A DNA stretch of 64,000 nt. Source: JAPLDB01 sp038230515. GTDB lineage: Bacteria > Bacteroidota > Bacteroidia > AKYH767-A > 2013-40CM-41-45. This document shows, one piece after another, positions 34,546-42,796 of the stretch (its first letter is position 1; every line of letters starts with the position of its first letter). The notes under the pieces were generated by a model. It was given only the letters and a program-made list of their open reading frames with translations, made no database searches and was not told where the DNA came from. Both the position numbers and the translations under genes were made by a program. The DNA lies in NCBI GenBank assembly GCA_038230515.1, contig JBBRND010000024.1:1-64000 (forward strand), given 5' to 3'.

Positions 34546-35343
34546 ATGAAATTGTTTTTGGATGATTTGGAAATAGGAAAATCAAATTTAACAGAGAGTA
34601 TAAGAAAAGTAACTCTTGAATTGCAAAATCACCCTCTTTATAGATCAGTCAAGACACTGGAAGATGTCAAAACCTATATGGAGTACCAAGTATGGTGTGT
34701 CTGGGATTTCATGGCGCTGCTTAAGTCGTTGCAAAGAGGATTACTCAATAATGATATTGAATGGCTTCCACCGTTTGACGGGAGTATTGGAGCTTTCATT
34801 TATGAGATTCTTTTAACTGAAGAGACAGACATAACAGATGTTGGACGGGGACATGCAAGTCATTTTGAAACCTATGTAAAAGCTATGCGGCAAGCAGAGG
34901 CAAACACAAAGCCGATTGACATTTTTATTGAAAATCTTCAATCAGGTAAAAAGTTCGATAAAGCTATTGAGGGAACTGAAATTCCGTCTCCTGCACTTGA
35001 GTTTGTGCAAAACACTTTGAAATATGCTCATTCAGAATTGCATAAGGCGGTGTCTGTTTTTTGCTTAAGCAGGGAAGGTATAATTCCAGGAATGTTTAAA
35101 ACATTCTTGGAAAATTTCAAATTAGAAAATAATCTTTCAACCTTTCTTTGGTATTTAGAACGTCATATTGACGTTGATTCAGAAAGTCATGGACCTTTAA
35201 GTGTAAAATTGTTCTCTAAAGTCGTAGGTACTGAAAAACATAAACTCGATGCAGCACTAGAGGCTGCTTTGGACGCCCTTCATGCACGATTGAAATTTCT
35301 TGATTCCATTCTTTATAATATAGAGCAAAATAAAAATAAATAA
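34546..35343 (+). CDS. DUF3050 heme-oxygenase-fold protein
   Basis: A 265-residue protein from ATG 34546; an ATG at 34492 would add an unlikely 18-residue tail. Pattern HPLYRSVKTLEDVKTYMEYQ, CVWDFMALLKSLQ and RGHASHFETYVKAM fits DUF3050, a heme-oxygenase-like all-helical fold whose relatives include metal-dependent oxygenases that cleave or decarboxylate small molecules. His in SHFE and HHV-like sites could bind iron. It leads an operon with an amino-acid-type ABC importer (lipoprotein 1 base after its stop), so it may oxidise the imported molecule. Confidence 0.8.
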   Translation: MKLFLDDLEIGKSNLTESIRKVTLELQNHPLYRSVKTLEDVKTYMEYQVWCVWDFMALLKSLQRGLLNNDIEWLPPFDGSIGAFIYEILLTEETDITDVGRGHASHFETYVKAMRQAEANTKPIDIFIENLQSGKKFDKAIEGTEIPSPALEFVQNTLKYAHSELHKAVSVFCLSREGIIPGMFKTFLENFKLENNLSTFLWYLERHIDVDSESHGPLSVKLFSKVVGTEKHKLDAALEAALDALHARLKFLDSILYNIEQNKNK

Positions 35344-35344
35344 A

Positions 35345-36217
35345 ATGAAAAAAATAAAATTAATATCGTTAGGCATTGTTATACTTATAAGTTATCTTTT
35401 CGCAGGATGCAGGGATGGAAATGAGCCACTGGTTAAGACGCAGAGCAATCTTTCAGTTTATGATCGAGTTTTAAAAGATTCTGTCATCCGATGTGGCTAT
35501 ACGATCTATCCTCCTGGCTGCTTGAAGGACTCTTCTGGTAAATTAGCAGGTGTGTTTGTTGAAACACTTGAAAAAGCCGCAGCTGATTTAGGATTAAAAG
35601 TGCGGTGGGCAGAGGAGGTTGGATGGGAAACGCAAATTCAGGGACTTGAAAATGATCGATACGATATGATCGGCAGTTCAGTTTGGGCAAATCCGAAAAG
35701 AGCGAAACTCACAACTCTGACAATTCCACTCTATTTTAGTCCCATTGACATTTATGTTCGTAGTGATGATAACCGTTTCAATGATGTGAGGGATTGGAGT
35801 ATTTTGAATAATGAGCAATATAAGATTTCTGTTGTTGACGGTGGTACAGGTAATGTAATTCGCAAAAACCGTTTTCCTAAAGCAACGGCAGTTTCACTGC
35901 CAGAAAATACTGACTTCGGAACTTCTTTTCTTGATGTGGTGAATAAGAAAGCCGACTTTCTTTTAATGGAACCCTTTCAAGCAAGCAAGTTTATCCAGAA
36001 CAATGGTTATAAAGTAAAAAATGTATCGGAAAGAAAACCTCTCTACATTTTCGGCAACAGCTATATGCTCAAACGGAATCAATCCGAATTTGAACATATG
36101 TTGAATACGGAATTACAAAACCTGATTAACAATGGTTTTGTAGACGATTTGCTTGCTAAGTACGAAAAATTTCCAAATAGTTTTTTGCGTTCGCAAAAAC
36201 CTTACGCTATAAAATAG
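35345..36217 (+). CDS. Solute-binding lipoprotein, polar amino-acid family
   Basis: A 290-residue periplasmic binding protein, family 3 type. The lipobox LFAGC puts the lipidated cysteine at 22. The core reads VIRCGYTIYPPGCLKDSSGK, GVFVETLEKAAADLGLKV, DMIGSSVWANPKRAK and VDGGTGNVIRKNRFP. It should capture an amino acid or similar ligand for the permease 4 bases downstream. It is unusual inside a defence island. Confidence 0.85.
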   Translation: MKKIKLISLGIVILISYLFAGCRDGNEPLVKTQSNLSVYDRVLKDSVIRCGYTIYPPGCLKDSSGKLAGVFVETLEKAAADLGLKVRWAEEVGWETQIQGLENDRYDMIGSSVWANPKRAKLTTLTIPLYFSPIDIYVRSDDNRFNDVRDWSILNNEQYKISVVDGGTGNVIRKNRFPKATAVSLPENTDFGTSFLDVVNKKADFLLMEPFQASKFIQNNGYKVKNVSERKPLYIFGNSYMLKRNQSEFEHMLNTELQNLINNGFVDDLLAKYEKFPNSFLRSQKPYAIK

Positions 36218-36221
36218 ATAC

Positions 36222-36887
36222 ATGAGTGTATTTGAAATACTTTCCAATCACCACAAAGAGCTCTGGTCAGGGCTGAAGGTTACCCTTCTCCTTTGTGGTT
36301 TTGTATATCCTATTGGAATTATCTTAGGTGCGCTTATTGGAATAGCAAGGTATAAGTGGAAAATATTTGTCGGCATTCCCGGTTTTATTTTTTCGCTCAT
36401 TATGTCATCAACTCCAATTTTGGTTTTACTTTTTTGGTTGCATTACCCGTTGCAATTCATGTTGCAGATTGTAGTTGACCCGTTCATCACTTCGGTTGTT
36501 GCGTTGAGTGTGATAATGACTGTGATTGTATCGGATCAGGTAAAAAATGCACTTAATGATTTTCCAGTACAATACTTGCTTTCTGCAAGAGCATGCGGTC
36601 TATCGAATAAGCAAATCGTAAATAAAATTCAATTGCCGATGATATTTCGACAAATGCTTCCGAATTTATTATTTGCGATGATTACGGTATTGCAGGCAAC
36701 ACTTTTCACGAGCATGATAGGAGTGAATGAAATTTTCAGAGTTGCTCAGCAAATCAACAGCGACATTTATCAGCCAGTTCAAATTTACACGGCACTTGCA
36801 ATATTTTTTATCGGTGTGTGCGTAGTGCTGAATATTTTGGCATTCTGGTTAAAGTCACAATTAAGATGGAGTTTTTCCGAAGTATGA
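36222..36887 (+). CDS. ABC permease, HisMQ/GlnP type
   Basis: A 221-residue permease with about five membrane spans (SGLKVTLLLCGFVYPIGIIL; FIFSLIMSSTPILVLLFWLH; TVIVSDQVKNAL) and the EAA-like loop ARACGLSNKQIVNKIQLP. Only one permease gene is present, so it should act as a homodimer. Forms one importer with the flanking genes. Confidence 0.85.
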   Translation: MSVFEILSNHHKELWSGLKVTLLLCGFVYPIGIILGALIGIARYKWKIFVGIPGFIFSLIMSSTPILVLLFWLHYPLQFMLQIVVDPFITSVVALSVIMTVIVSDQVKNALNDFPVQYLLSARACGLSNKQIVNKIQLPMIFRQMLPNLLFAMITVLQATLFTSMIGVNEIFRVAQQINSDIYQPVQIYTALAIFFIGVCVVLNILAFWLKSQLRWSFSEV

Positions 36888-36893
36888 TAACGG

Positions 36894-37622
36894 ATGTTAA
36901 TGGGTAAAAACATATCAAAATCTATTGCAGGAAGAAAAATTCTTTTATCAATTGACGTTGACTTAATCCCGGGAGAGGTAGTTGCTCTTGTAGGTTCCAG
37001 TGGAGGAGGCAAAAGCACATTAATACGCAATCTTGCTTTGCTTGAGAAACCAGATGCTGGTAAAATCATGATTGATGAAATGCAGTTTGATTTTCCGATG
37101 ACCGGAAGGCCATTGCCCAACCACATTCACCCATTAGTTTCTGTAGTATTTCAACAATTTCATTTGTGGCCACACTTAAAAATCATTGATAACTTACTGA
37201 TGCCATTAAAGCAGCAGCACATATTTATTAATCAGATCGAATTTGATGAACTTACAAATTACTTCGAAATAGATCATTTGCTCAATCGATACCCGCACCA
37301 AGTAAGCATGGGACAGAAGCAACGTATTGCATTTATCCGTGCAGTTTTATTGAAGCCAAAATATCTTTTACTTGATGAAATTACCAGCGCTCTTGACATC
37401 CAACATATCGGTAAAATGATGAGATTCATAAAGCGGCTTGCTGAAAAAAATACAGGAATTCTCATTGCTACCCACCTAATAGGGTTCGCTGCGAACATAG
37501 CTGATGAAATTATTTTTTTAAACGATGGAAAAATTGTTGAGCGCGGTGATAAAGTAATTTTAAGACAGCCGCGAACAGAGTTGTTTGCTAAATTTTTAAA
37601 TTATCTTGAATATGAAAGCTAA
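36894..37622 (+). CDS. ABC ATPase, GlnQ type
   Basis: A 242-residue ATPase with Walker A GSSGGGKST (34-42), signature VSMGQKQR near 140, Walker B LLLDEITSALD and the H-loop ATHLIG. The third part of the importer. Its last 11 bases overlap the start of the next gene. Confidence 0.88.
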   Translation: MLMGKNISKSIAGRKILLSIDVDLIPGEVVALVGSSGGGKSTLIRNLALLEKPDAGKIMIDEMQFDFPMTGRPLPNHIHPLVSVVFQQFHLWPHLKIIDNLLMPLKQQHIFINQIEFDELTNYFEIDHLLNRYPHQVSMGQKQRIAFIRAVLLKPKYLLLDEITSALDIQHIGKMMRFIKRLAEKNTGILIATHLIGFAANIADEIIFLNDGKIVERGDKVILRQPRTELFAKFLNYLEYES

Positions 37623-39522
37623 AGGTTATCACTTACCAAGATTAGATGCCAAAGTGGAAGAACAAATATTAGGAATTCTTCACGAAGGTTCTGAAAAGGT
37701 TATTGAAATTCTGCATGAGCATTCAAGAGATTATATTGAAGAAGATAACGAAAAATATTTTGAAAAAGCGCTTGTTCAAATTGGAAAAACAGTTAGCAAA
37801 GTTGCCTCCTTACCTGAATTTAATTATGACCACACCAAGAAAAGAAGAATAGCCTTTCTACCTGGGTACACTACTAAAAAAAATAATCGCATTACCCATA
37901 AAATAAAATACAAAAAATGGCGAATTCCTTCTGATATCTCTTATGACATTATAGGCAAAAACGATGTAGAACCTGTTAAAGAAGCCTACACTAACCAAGC
38001 ATTGCTTTACTATTATCTCTTAGAGAATCATAAAGACAATTTTAGAAATGGCGGGACTCATCAGTTCCTTTTGGCAAATGCAATGACCTTAAAAGTCAAT
38101 GGTGGATATAATTTAGACCTCCTTCAGGTTTATACAGGAAAGAAAAAATCAGATCACTTTGAGGAGCTTACTTTTTTAACTATCCAGGTTGACTTCGAAA
38201 AAATGGATACGGTTGAAAAGCTCTTTAACCATTTTAATAAAGTCTTGAATGAGGGCAGTCCAGTGGAACGTTGGCCACTGAGTGCAGAAGATAAAAAGGG
38301 AGACTTCACAAGAAATGCTGCTACATACAAAATGCGAGGTTATCTTATTTCGCTTTGGTATAAATTACTTCATGATACAAAGAAAGACAATATTGATAAG
38401 TGGTTTGAGGATTGTGGTGGACTGGCACAGGAATTGAAATTTGCAAAATTAAAGGAACGATTAGAGAAATTACAAAAGGAAATAAAACGGGATAATGGAG
38501 AGCATTATTCTTTTTGGTATAGTTTGGTATTTGAAGCATTGCCCGATTTTACGGTACCCGACAAGAGACGTATTGAAAGTTTGGGATCAGCAATGCTTAT
38601 GACTGATTTCGAGCTGAAACCATATTTTTTCTGTTGGATACAACCTTGGGTAAATCGAATGTATCGGCATGTAAGGGATTTTGAAAATATAGGAAAGGCA
38701 ATTGCGGATACTCAGGCTAAGTTGCGTAATGTCTACACGGGCGATGAGAAATATTTACCTAAAAAGGTCATGGGTGATCGGCTTTACAGTGTTAAATCTG
38801 GAAACAAGCATGTGCTAGAACTTATTTTTTATTATCAGGAATTGTTTGGAAAACATCAAGATGAATATTTAGAGAAAATTGCTCCTGTTGCAAATGACAT
38901 ACTAAACTCAATCAACACTTTACATCTTATTCAAAGAACTTTACCTAAGAGCATTGAGAAAAATAAAAAGTCTCTTGCAAAGAAAACTATTGAAATTATT
39001 GAATGCTCTGACTTTGCTACAGTAGCTCCAAATGCCATAGAGAGGATTGAATCAATCGAAGAAGTGATTATTAGGAATCTCCCTAACCCAAAGTTTGGAT
39101 TTAACTCTGACTTACTAAATTGCGAAAATCGCTTAACCTTACCACGTTTTTATTTTAGGATGGTAGGACGACTGGTAGCATTAACACTGTACACAAAATG
39201 CAATTACACAATTAATCAAATCCAATCTTTTTTGACTAGAAAAGTTTTGATTTATAAGAATTCAGACTCCTCCAATGATAGCGATTTTCGCGTTTGCCGA
39301 ATAAATTTTTTTATCGAAGGTTTGGTGAGTTCTGATGATGAACATAGTAGAAGGATAGCCATAAGCGAAATTCAAAAACATTTATCTGAATTTGAAAAGG
39401 AATTTTTAGAAATGTGGTATAAAGATTTTTCCGCAAACACGCTAAATGAAGAAGTCCTTGCAATCTGTAAAAATGATCGACTAAAGGAAATCTTGAGGAA
39501 CGATTACAAGTTCCGATTCTAA
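37612..39522 (+). CDS. Unknown large protein, 636 aa, at the end of the importer operon
   Basis: Starts at ATG 37612 (an upstream TTG is 6 bases earlier), overlapping the ATPase gene. It is largely helical, with no recognised motif. Notable segments are KRRIAFLPGYTTKKNNR, GGTHQFLLANAMTLKVNGGYNLDLLQVY, SFWYSLVFEALPDF, and LELIFYYQELFGKHQDEYLEKIAP. Strict coupling to importer genes suggests it acts on the imported molecule or is the effector of the operon. No signal peptide. It may be a new enzyme or defence effector family. Confidence 0.6.
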   Translation: MKAKGYHLPRLDAKVEEQILGILHEGSEKVIEILHEHSRDYIEEDNEKYFEKALVQIGKTVSKVASLPEFNYDHTKKRRIAFLPGYTTKKNNRITHKIKYKKWRIPSDISYDIIGKNDVEPVKEAYTNQALLYYYLLENHKDNFRNGGTHQFLLANAMTLKVNGGYNLDLLQVYTGKKKSDHFEELTFLTIQVDFEKMDTVEKLFNHFNKVLNEGSPVERWPLSAEDKKGDFTRNAATYKMRGYLISLWYKLLHDTKKDNIDKWFEDCGGLAQELKFAKLKERLEKLQKEIKRDNGEHYSFWYSLVFEALPDFTVPDKRRIESLGSAMLMTDFELKPYFFCWIQPWVNRMYRHVRDFENIGKAIADTQAKLRNVYTGDEKYLPKKVMGDRLYSVKSGNKHVLELIFYYQELFGKHQDEYLEKIAPVANDILNSINTLHLIQRTLPKSIEKNKKSLAKKTIEIIECSDFATVAPNAIERIESIEEVIIRNLPNPKFGFNSDLLNCENRLTLPRFYFRMVGRLVALTLYTKCNYTINQIQSFLTRKVLIYKNSDSSNDSDFRVCRINFFIEGLVSSDDEHSRRIAISEIQKHLSEFEKEFLEMWYKDFSANTLNEEVLAICKNDRLKEILRNDYKFRF

Positions 39523-39685
39523 ACTCTGAGAGTTATTATTTTAATAAAATTACGACAGGTTACTGAAAAACTTACAGGGGAGATGTATCCTAAAATTAAC
39601 CCCACTTGCATCAACTAACTACCACCAGTTGTAGTTTTCATGCCATGTAGATAGGCGTTTTTTGTTCCATCAAAATATAGATCTG

Positions 39686-39952
39686 ATGGACGCCAACAAA
39701 AATCAACTTTCCACTTCACAGTTTTTACAAATCGCAGAGCAACGCTTGCCCATGCTCACTGAACTCTTAGTACGTCAAGACGATCCGTATAGAATAAATT
39801 GGGTTGGCGGTTTGCTCTCTGTTTCAATTAAAAGAATGGAAATGGAATTAAAGAAAAATAATTTTTCACAAGGACAAACTCAACAGGCGACTAACACACT
39901 TGAAGGATACCGTTCCGCGCTTTTATCATTTAAGAAAAACAATCAATACTAA
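39686..39952 (+). CDS. Small helical protein of unknown function
   Basis: An 88-residue protein from ATG 39686 (RLPMLTELLVRQDDPYRINW, NTLEGYRSALLSF). Mostly helical. It precedes the NYN gene by 11 bases, so likely co-transcribed. No family recognised. A mapped ATG is preferred over a TTG at 39662. Confidence 0.55.
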   Translation: MDANKNQLSTSQFLQIAEQRLPMLTELLVRQDDPYRINWVGGLLSVSIKRMEMELKKNNFSQGQTQQATNTLEGYRSALLSFKKNNQY

Positions 39953-39963
39953 AAACAAAAATC

Positions 39964-40539
39964 ATGATTACACTTTATAGCTCCGTTACAACTGCTGAGT
40001 TTTCCAATATCATGTTCCAACAAAAAAGTGCTGGAACGTCATATAATATTTCTCTAGTTAAGGGAAATTGGGCATTTATTGATATGCAAAATCTATATAA
40101 AGGAGTGAGGGAGAGAGGATGGAAAATCAACTGGAAGCGTTTTAGGGAGTATCTCGCGACACATTATAATATTACTCGTGCAATTGTATTCATGGGATAC
40201 ATTAGAAAATATGAATGTTTGTATTCTGTTATTAGGAGCGCCGGTTTTGAAATAGAATTTCGTGAGGTAAATGAATTATGTGACGGAACGATTGATGGCG
40301 GAAACGTGGATGCGGATCTAGCCTATTACGTGATGGACAATAAGGCGCATTACAATCGTGCGCTCGTAGTTGCAGATGATGGAGATTACAGCAAAATGCT
40401 TCAAAGTCTCCTCAGACAGGATAAGTTGGAACTTGTGATCAGTTCTCATTCCATAAAACAGACATCAGAATTCATTAAAGCTGTACTGCCCAGGCATTTG
40501 CTTCTCAGTATAAATAGTATAAGGAATATCATAGAATAA
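39964..40539 (+). CDS. NYN-domain (LabA/DUF88-like) putative ribonuclease
   Basis: A 191-residue protein with a PIN-like NYN fold: FIDMQNLYKGVRERGWKI (first Asp/Asn), GNVDADLAYYVMDNKAHYNRALVVADDGDYSKML (acidic cluster DADL and DDGDY). Relatives cut RNA or regulate plasmids. It lies directly before the excisionase-like gene and integrase, a common spot in Bacteroidota elements. Confidence 0.75.
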   Translation: MITLYSSVTTAEFSNIMFQQKSAGTSYNISLVKGNWAFIDMQNLYKGVRERGWKINWKRFREYLATHYNITRAIVFMGYIRKYECLYSVIRSAGFEIEFREVNELCDGTIDGGNVDADLAYYVMDNKAHYNRALVVADDGDYSKMLQSLLRQDKLELVISSHSIKQTSEFIKAVLPRHLLLSINSIRNIIE

Positions 40540-40552
40540 AATACAAATAAAT

Positions 40553-40900
40553 ATGGGACCAATAATTACAATGAGCGAAGCCGCTAAACTACTTTCAAGA
40601 AAAGATGCTCGAAGCGTTCAACGGTGGTGCGATAAAAATAACGTAAAAATATTTTCAGAGGATGGAACTAATCATAAGTACTTATTACGGTTTGAATTTG
40701 ACCATGCGCGACTGAAAAAAATTATAGAATATCTTAAAGAGAAATATAAAGAGAATTGGCTACAAGCATTTGCTGTGTACAAGAGCATGAATATTCCTGA
40801 TGTTGCAGAAATGGAAGAGGTGGGTAAACGATTTATCTCACCACAAAAGGAGAAACTTTCAGAAAATGAAAAACAAATACTGTCAAGATTGACTTCATAA
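40553..40900 (+). CDS. Excisionase-like helix-turn-helix protein
   Basis: A 115-residue protein with a MerR/excisionase type HTH (MSEAAKLLSRKDARSVQRWCDKNNVKIF). It lies 13 bases before the integrase. Likely directs excision or regulates the integrase. Family assignment is by context and HTH pattern. Confidence 0.65.
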   Translation: MGPIITMSEAAKLLSRKDARSVQRWCDKNNVKIFSEDGTNHKYLLRFEFDHARLKKIIEYLKEKYKENWLQAFAVYKSMNIPDVAEMEEVGKRFISPQKEKLSENEKQILSRLTS

Positions 40901-40913
40901 AAACCACTGAGTT

Positions 40914-42329
40914 ATGATACGCCCTGCGATGGAAAAAGTACTGTTCATACCGCCCTCTAAAAAAGTGACTGGATTAAAAGTTTACTGTCGAGTCTGTAGC
41001 ACAAATGTTGGAGCAACATGTAAGAAAAATGGAAAAATCATTCAGAAGTGTCCTCACCCTGAAGCACTACATTTTAAAATTTATGCACATGAACCAGGAA
41101 CTAAGAATGTCAGAAGGACGAAAAATTTAGGAACGAGAGCGCTTGAGGAGGCGCGATTCGAGGCACTGCAATTTCGAAAAGAAGTTAAGTCAATTGGCAA
41201 TAAGGATAAAACTGTTATAGAGTCATCGAATGAAAAACCGCAAACAGCAAACTCTTCATTTCTACTTTCGCATGCTTTGGCAAAACATGTATCGTGGCTT
41301 GGTGGGAACAATGTGCCGGCACACCGTAAAAAGTTCAGAAGCCAATCACATTTGAATGACATCGAAAGGGCTTACCGCGTATTCATAAAGTGTTTAGATG
41401 AAAATGGGCGAGACACAACCAAGCTAACTGTACATGAGCTAAACGATGACGCGGTCGGGGAAGTCTATGATTATTTATTAAAGAATAAGAAGTTTTCAAA
41501 CAGGAGTTTTAATAAGTACATCGGGTATTTCACATCCTTCATAAAATGGTATTCAGAGGAGTTTGATATTCCGATAAAGAACTGGTTCGAAAAAGTGGAG
41601 CGAAAAAAAGTTGTGTACAACCCTGAGGCAATCACAAAAAAAGAATTTGATGATCTTCTTGAACAGCTATCAAAAGCGAATGGCAAATTAAAATATCCCC
41701 ATGAAGATGACGCGCGGTATTTATATCGTTCATATTTACGCCCTGCTTTTCTTTTCGCGTTGCATAGCGGCAGAAGACGTGAGGAAGTCATTCAGGCAAA
41801 GTTCTCGGACATTATTGAGGAGAGTGATGGGAGTGCCTGCATAAAGATCGCTGACATTAAAGTGAACAGAATAAAGGGTTCATCATCCGAAGCGGAAAAG
41901 AAATACATCTACGTTCCAGTAACAAGAGCGCTGAGAGAATTATTGAATGAAACGGGATATGAAAAGTATAAGGGAACGGATCGATTCCTAATAGGGCCAG
42001 AAATTGAAAGAGACAGGAATAGGGTAATGAGTGATAATCTTTCCCGAGCGTTTAGTCATTACTTTAATCAGGTTTCAGATAGAAAACTGACTTTTAAAAG
42101 TTTGAGAAAAACGTATGTCACCGCTGCTCATATTTTTACAGGAGGAAATGCAAAAGCTCTGTCGGGCCATAGTGGAAATGCGGTCGTGGAGAAAAATTAT
42201 CTGGCGCAAAAAGTTTTGGCACAAGCAGCGGTGAATTTCGAAGTCTTTCCTGCGGAAATGGAACGTAAGGATGAACTTGAAAAATTAAGAGAAGATTCAA
42301 AACAAAATAAAATAGAAATAGAAAAATGA
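40914..42329 (+). CDS. Phage-type tyrosine integrase with zinc-finger-like N-terminus
   Basis: A 471-residue integrase. The N-terminus has a Cys-rich motif (CRVCSTNVGATC, KCPHPEALH) that may bind zinc, then an arm-type region with KNLGTRALEEA. The catalytic part has Arg287 (HSGRRREEVIQ), KSLRKT where most enzymes have His-x-x-Arg, LSGHSGNAV and the nucleophile Tyr in EKNYLAQ. Its 3' end lies 172 bases from the 3' end of tRNA-Leu(UAA), the probable attachment site. Confidence 0.85.
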   Translation: MIRPAMEKVLFIPPSKKVTGLKVYCRVCSTNVGATCKKNGKIIQKCPHPEALHFKIYAHEPGTKNVRRTKNLGTRALEEARFEALQFRKEVKSIGNKDKTVIESSNEKPQTANSSFLLSHALAKHVSWLGGNNVPAHRKKFRSQSHLNDIERAYRVFIKCLDENGRDTTKLTVHELNDDAVGEVYDYLLKNKKFSNRSFNKYIGYFTSFIKWYSEEFDIPIKNWFEKVERKKVVYNPEAITKKEFDDLLEQLSKANGKLKYPHEDDARYLYRSYLRPAFLFALHSGRRREEVIQAKFSDIIEESDGSACIKIADIKVNRIKGSSSEAEKKYIYVPVTRALRELLNETGYEKYKGTDRFLIGPEIERDRNRVMSDNLSRAFSHYFNQVSDRKLTFKSLRKTYVTAAHIFTGGNAKALSGHSGNAVVEKNYLAQKVLAQAAVNFEVFPAEMERKDELEKLREDSKQNKIEIEK

Positions 42330-42456
42330 AAACAACTATTCGGGGTATTTATTCCGGTATCGTGGGGAACGCAAAGAAAAATTTCCGCACTCTGTTCCGC
42401 ACTTTAGCCGCACTTTTTGAAGTATCGCTTCTGTTATTCTGGCTACGGAATGAAAT

Positions 42457-42490
42457 AAAAAAAGCCTCAATAGGGCTGCTATCAAGGCTT
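42457..42490 (-). terminator. Terminator of tRNA-Leu
   Basis: Minus strand: 12-bp stem AAGCCTTGATAG with CTATTGAGGCTT (two G-U), loop CAGCC, then a T run. Confidence 0.85.
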
Positions 42491-42500
42491 CCATCGTTTG

Positions 42501-42584
42501 TACCCGGGACGGGAATTGAACCCGTACGGCCTCGCGGCCACAGGATTTTAAGTCCTGCGTGTCTACCAATTCCACCACCCAGGC
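42501..42584 (-). tRNA. tRNA-Leu (UAA)
   Basis: 84 bases, no encoded CCA. Acceptor GCCTGGG/CCCGGGT, class II long variable arm (TGGCCGCGAGGCC), anticodon loop CTTAAAA gives UAA, T loop TTCAATT. Its 3' end faces the integrase. Confidence 0.95.
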
Positions 42585-42599
42585 AGAAAAAAATTAATC

Positions 42600-42642
42600 G
42601 TTAATCGTTAATGGCAATTCCTATTAACTATTAACGATTAAC
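42600..42642. repeat. 13-bp inverted repeat between tRNA genes
   Basis: GTTAATCGTTAAT (42600-42612) and ATTAACGATTAAC (42630-42642), loop 17. A spacer element of the tRNA cluster. Confidence 0.7.
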
Positions 42643-42657
42643 ACTTTACTTTCAAAG

Positions 42658-42730
42658 AGCGGATGACCGGGCTCGAACCGGCCACCTCGACCTTGGCAAG
42701 GTCGCGCTCTACCAAATGAGCTACATCCGC
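42658..42730 (-). tRNA. tRNA-Gly (GCC)
   Basis: 73 bases; acceptor GCGGATG/CATCCGC, anticodon loop TTGCCAA gives GCC, T loop TTCGAGC. Confidence 0.95.
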
Positions 42731-42771
42731 TTGTTTTTTGGGACGGCAAATGTATGTAAAAATACAGATCA

Positions 42772-42796
42772 ACAAAATCAGGTTTTTTGCCTGAAA
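42772..42796 (-). terminator. Weak terminator after mutS
   Basis: Minus strand TCAGG-CAAAAAA-CCTGA, then TTTTG. It begins 3 bases after the mutS stop. Confidence 0.45.

Larger units (their letters stand above)
11290..42500. mobile_element. Integrative defence island (outer limits inferred)
   Basis: Between core-looking flanks lie two tyrosine recombinases (11510 and 40914), an excisionase-like HTH, replication-initiator-like, ArdC, Dam-type and SymE-like genes with a decayed duplicate block, and at least five toxin, nuclease or ubiquitin-like defence loci. The larger integrase lies next to the 3' end of tRNA-Leu(UAA) at 42501, a classical attachment target. I searched by eye for a second copy of the tRNA 3' end further left and found none, so the left limit is only a guess at the first hairpin motif. 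Two nested elements are possible: about 11.3-16.7 kb and about 16.8-42.5 kb. Confidence 0.45.

Noticed and set aside
42326..42604. A 92-codon frame downstream of the integrase
   Set aside because: It runs across the tRNA-Leu gene and its terminator on the other strand, and the peptide has no family-like features.
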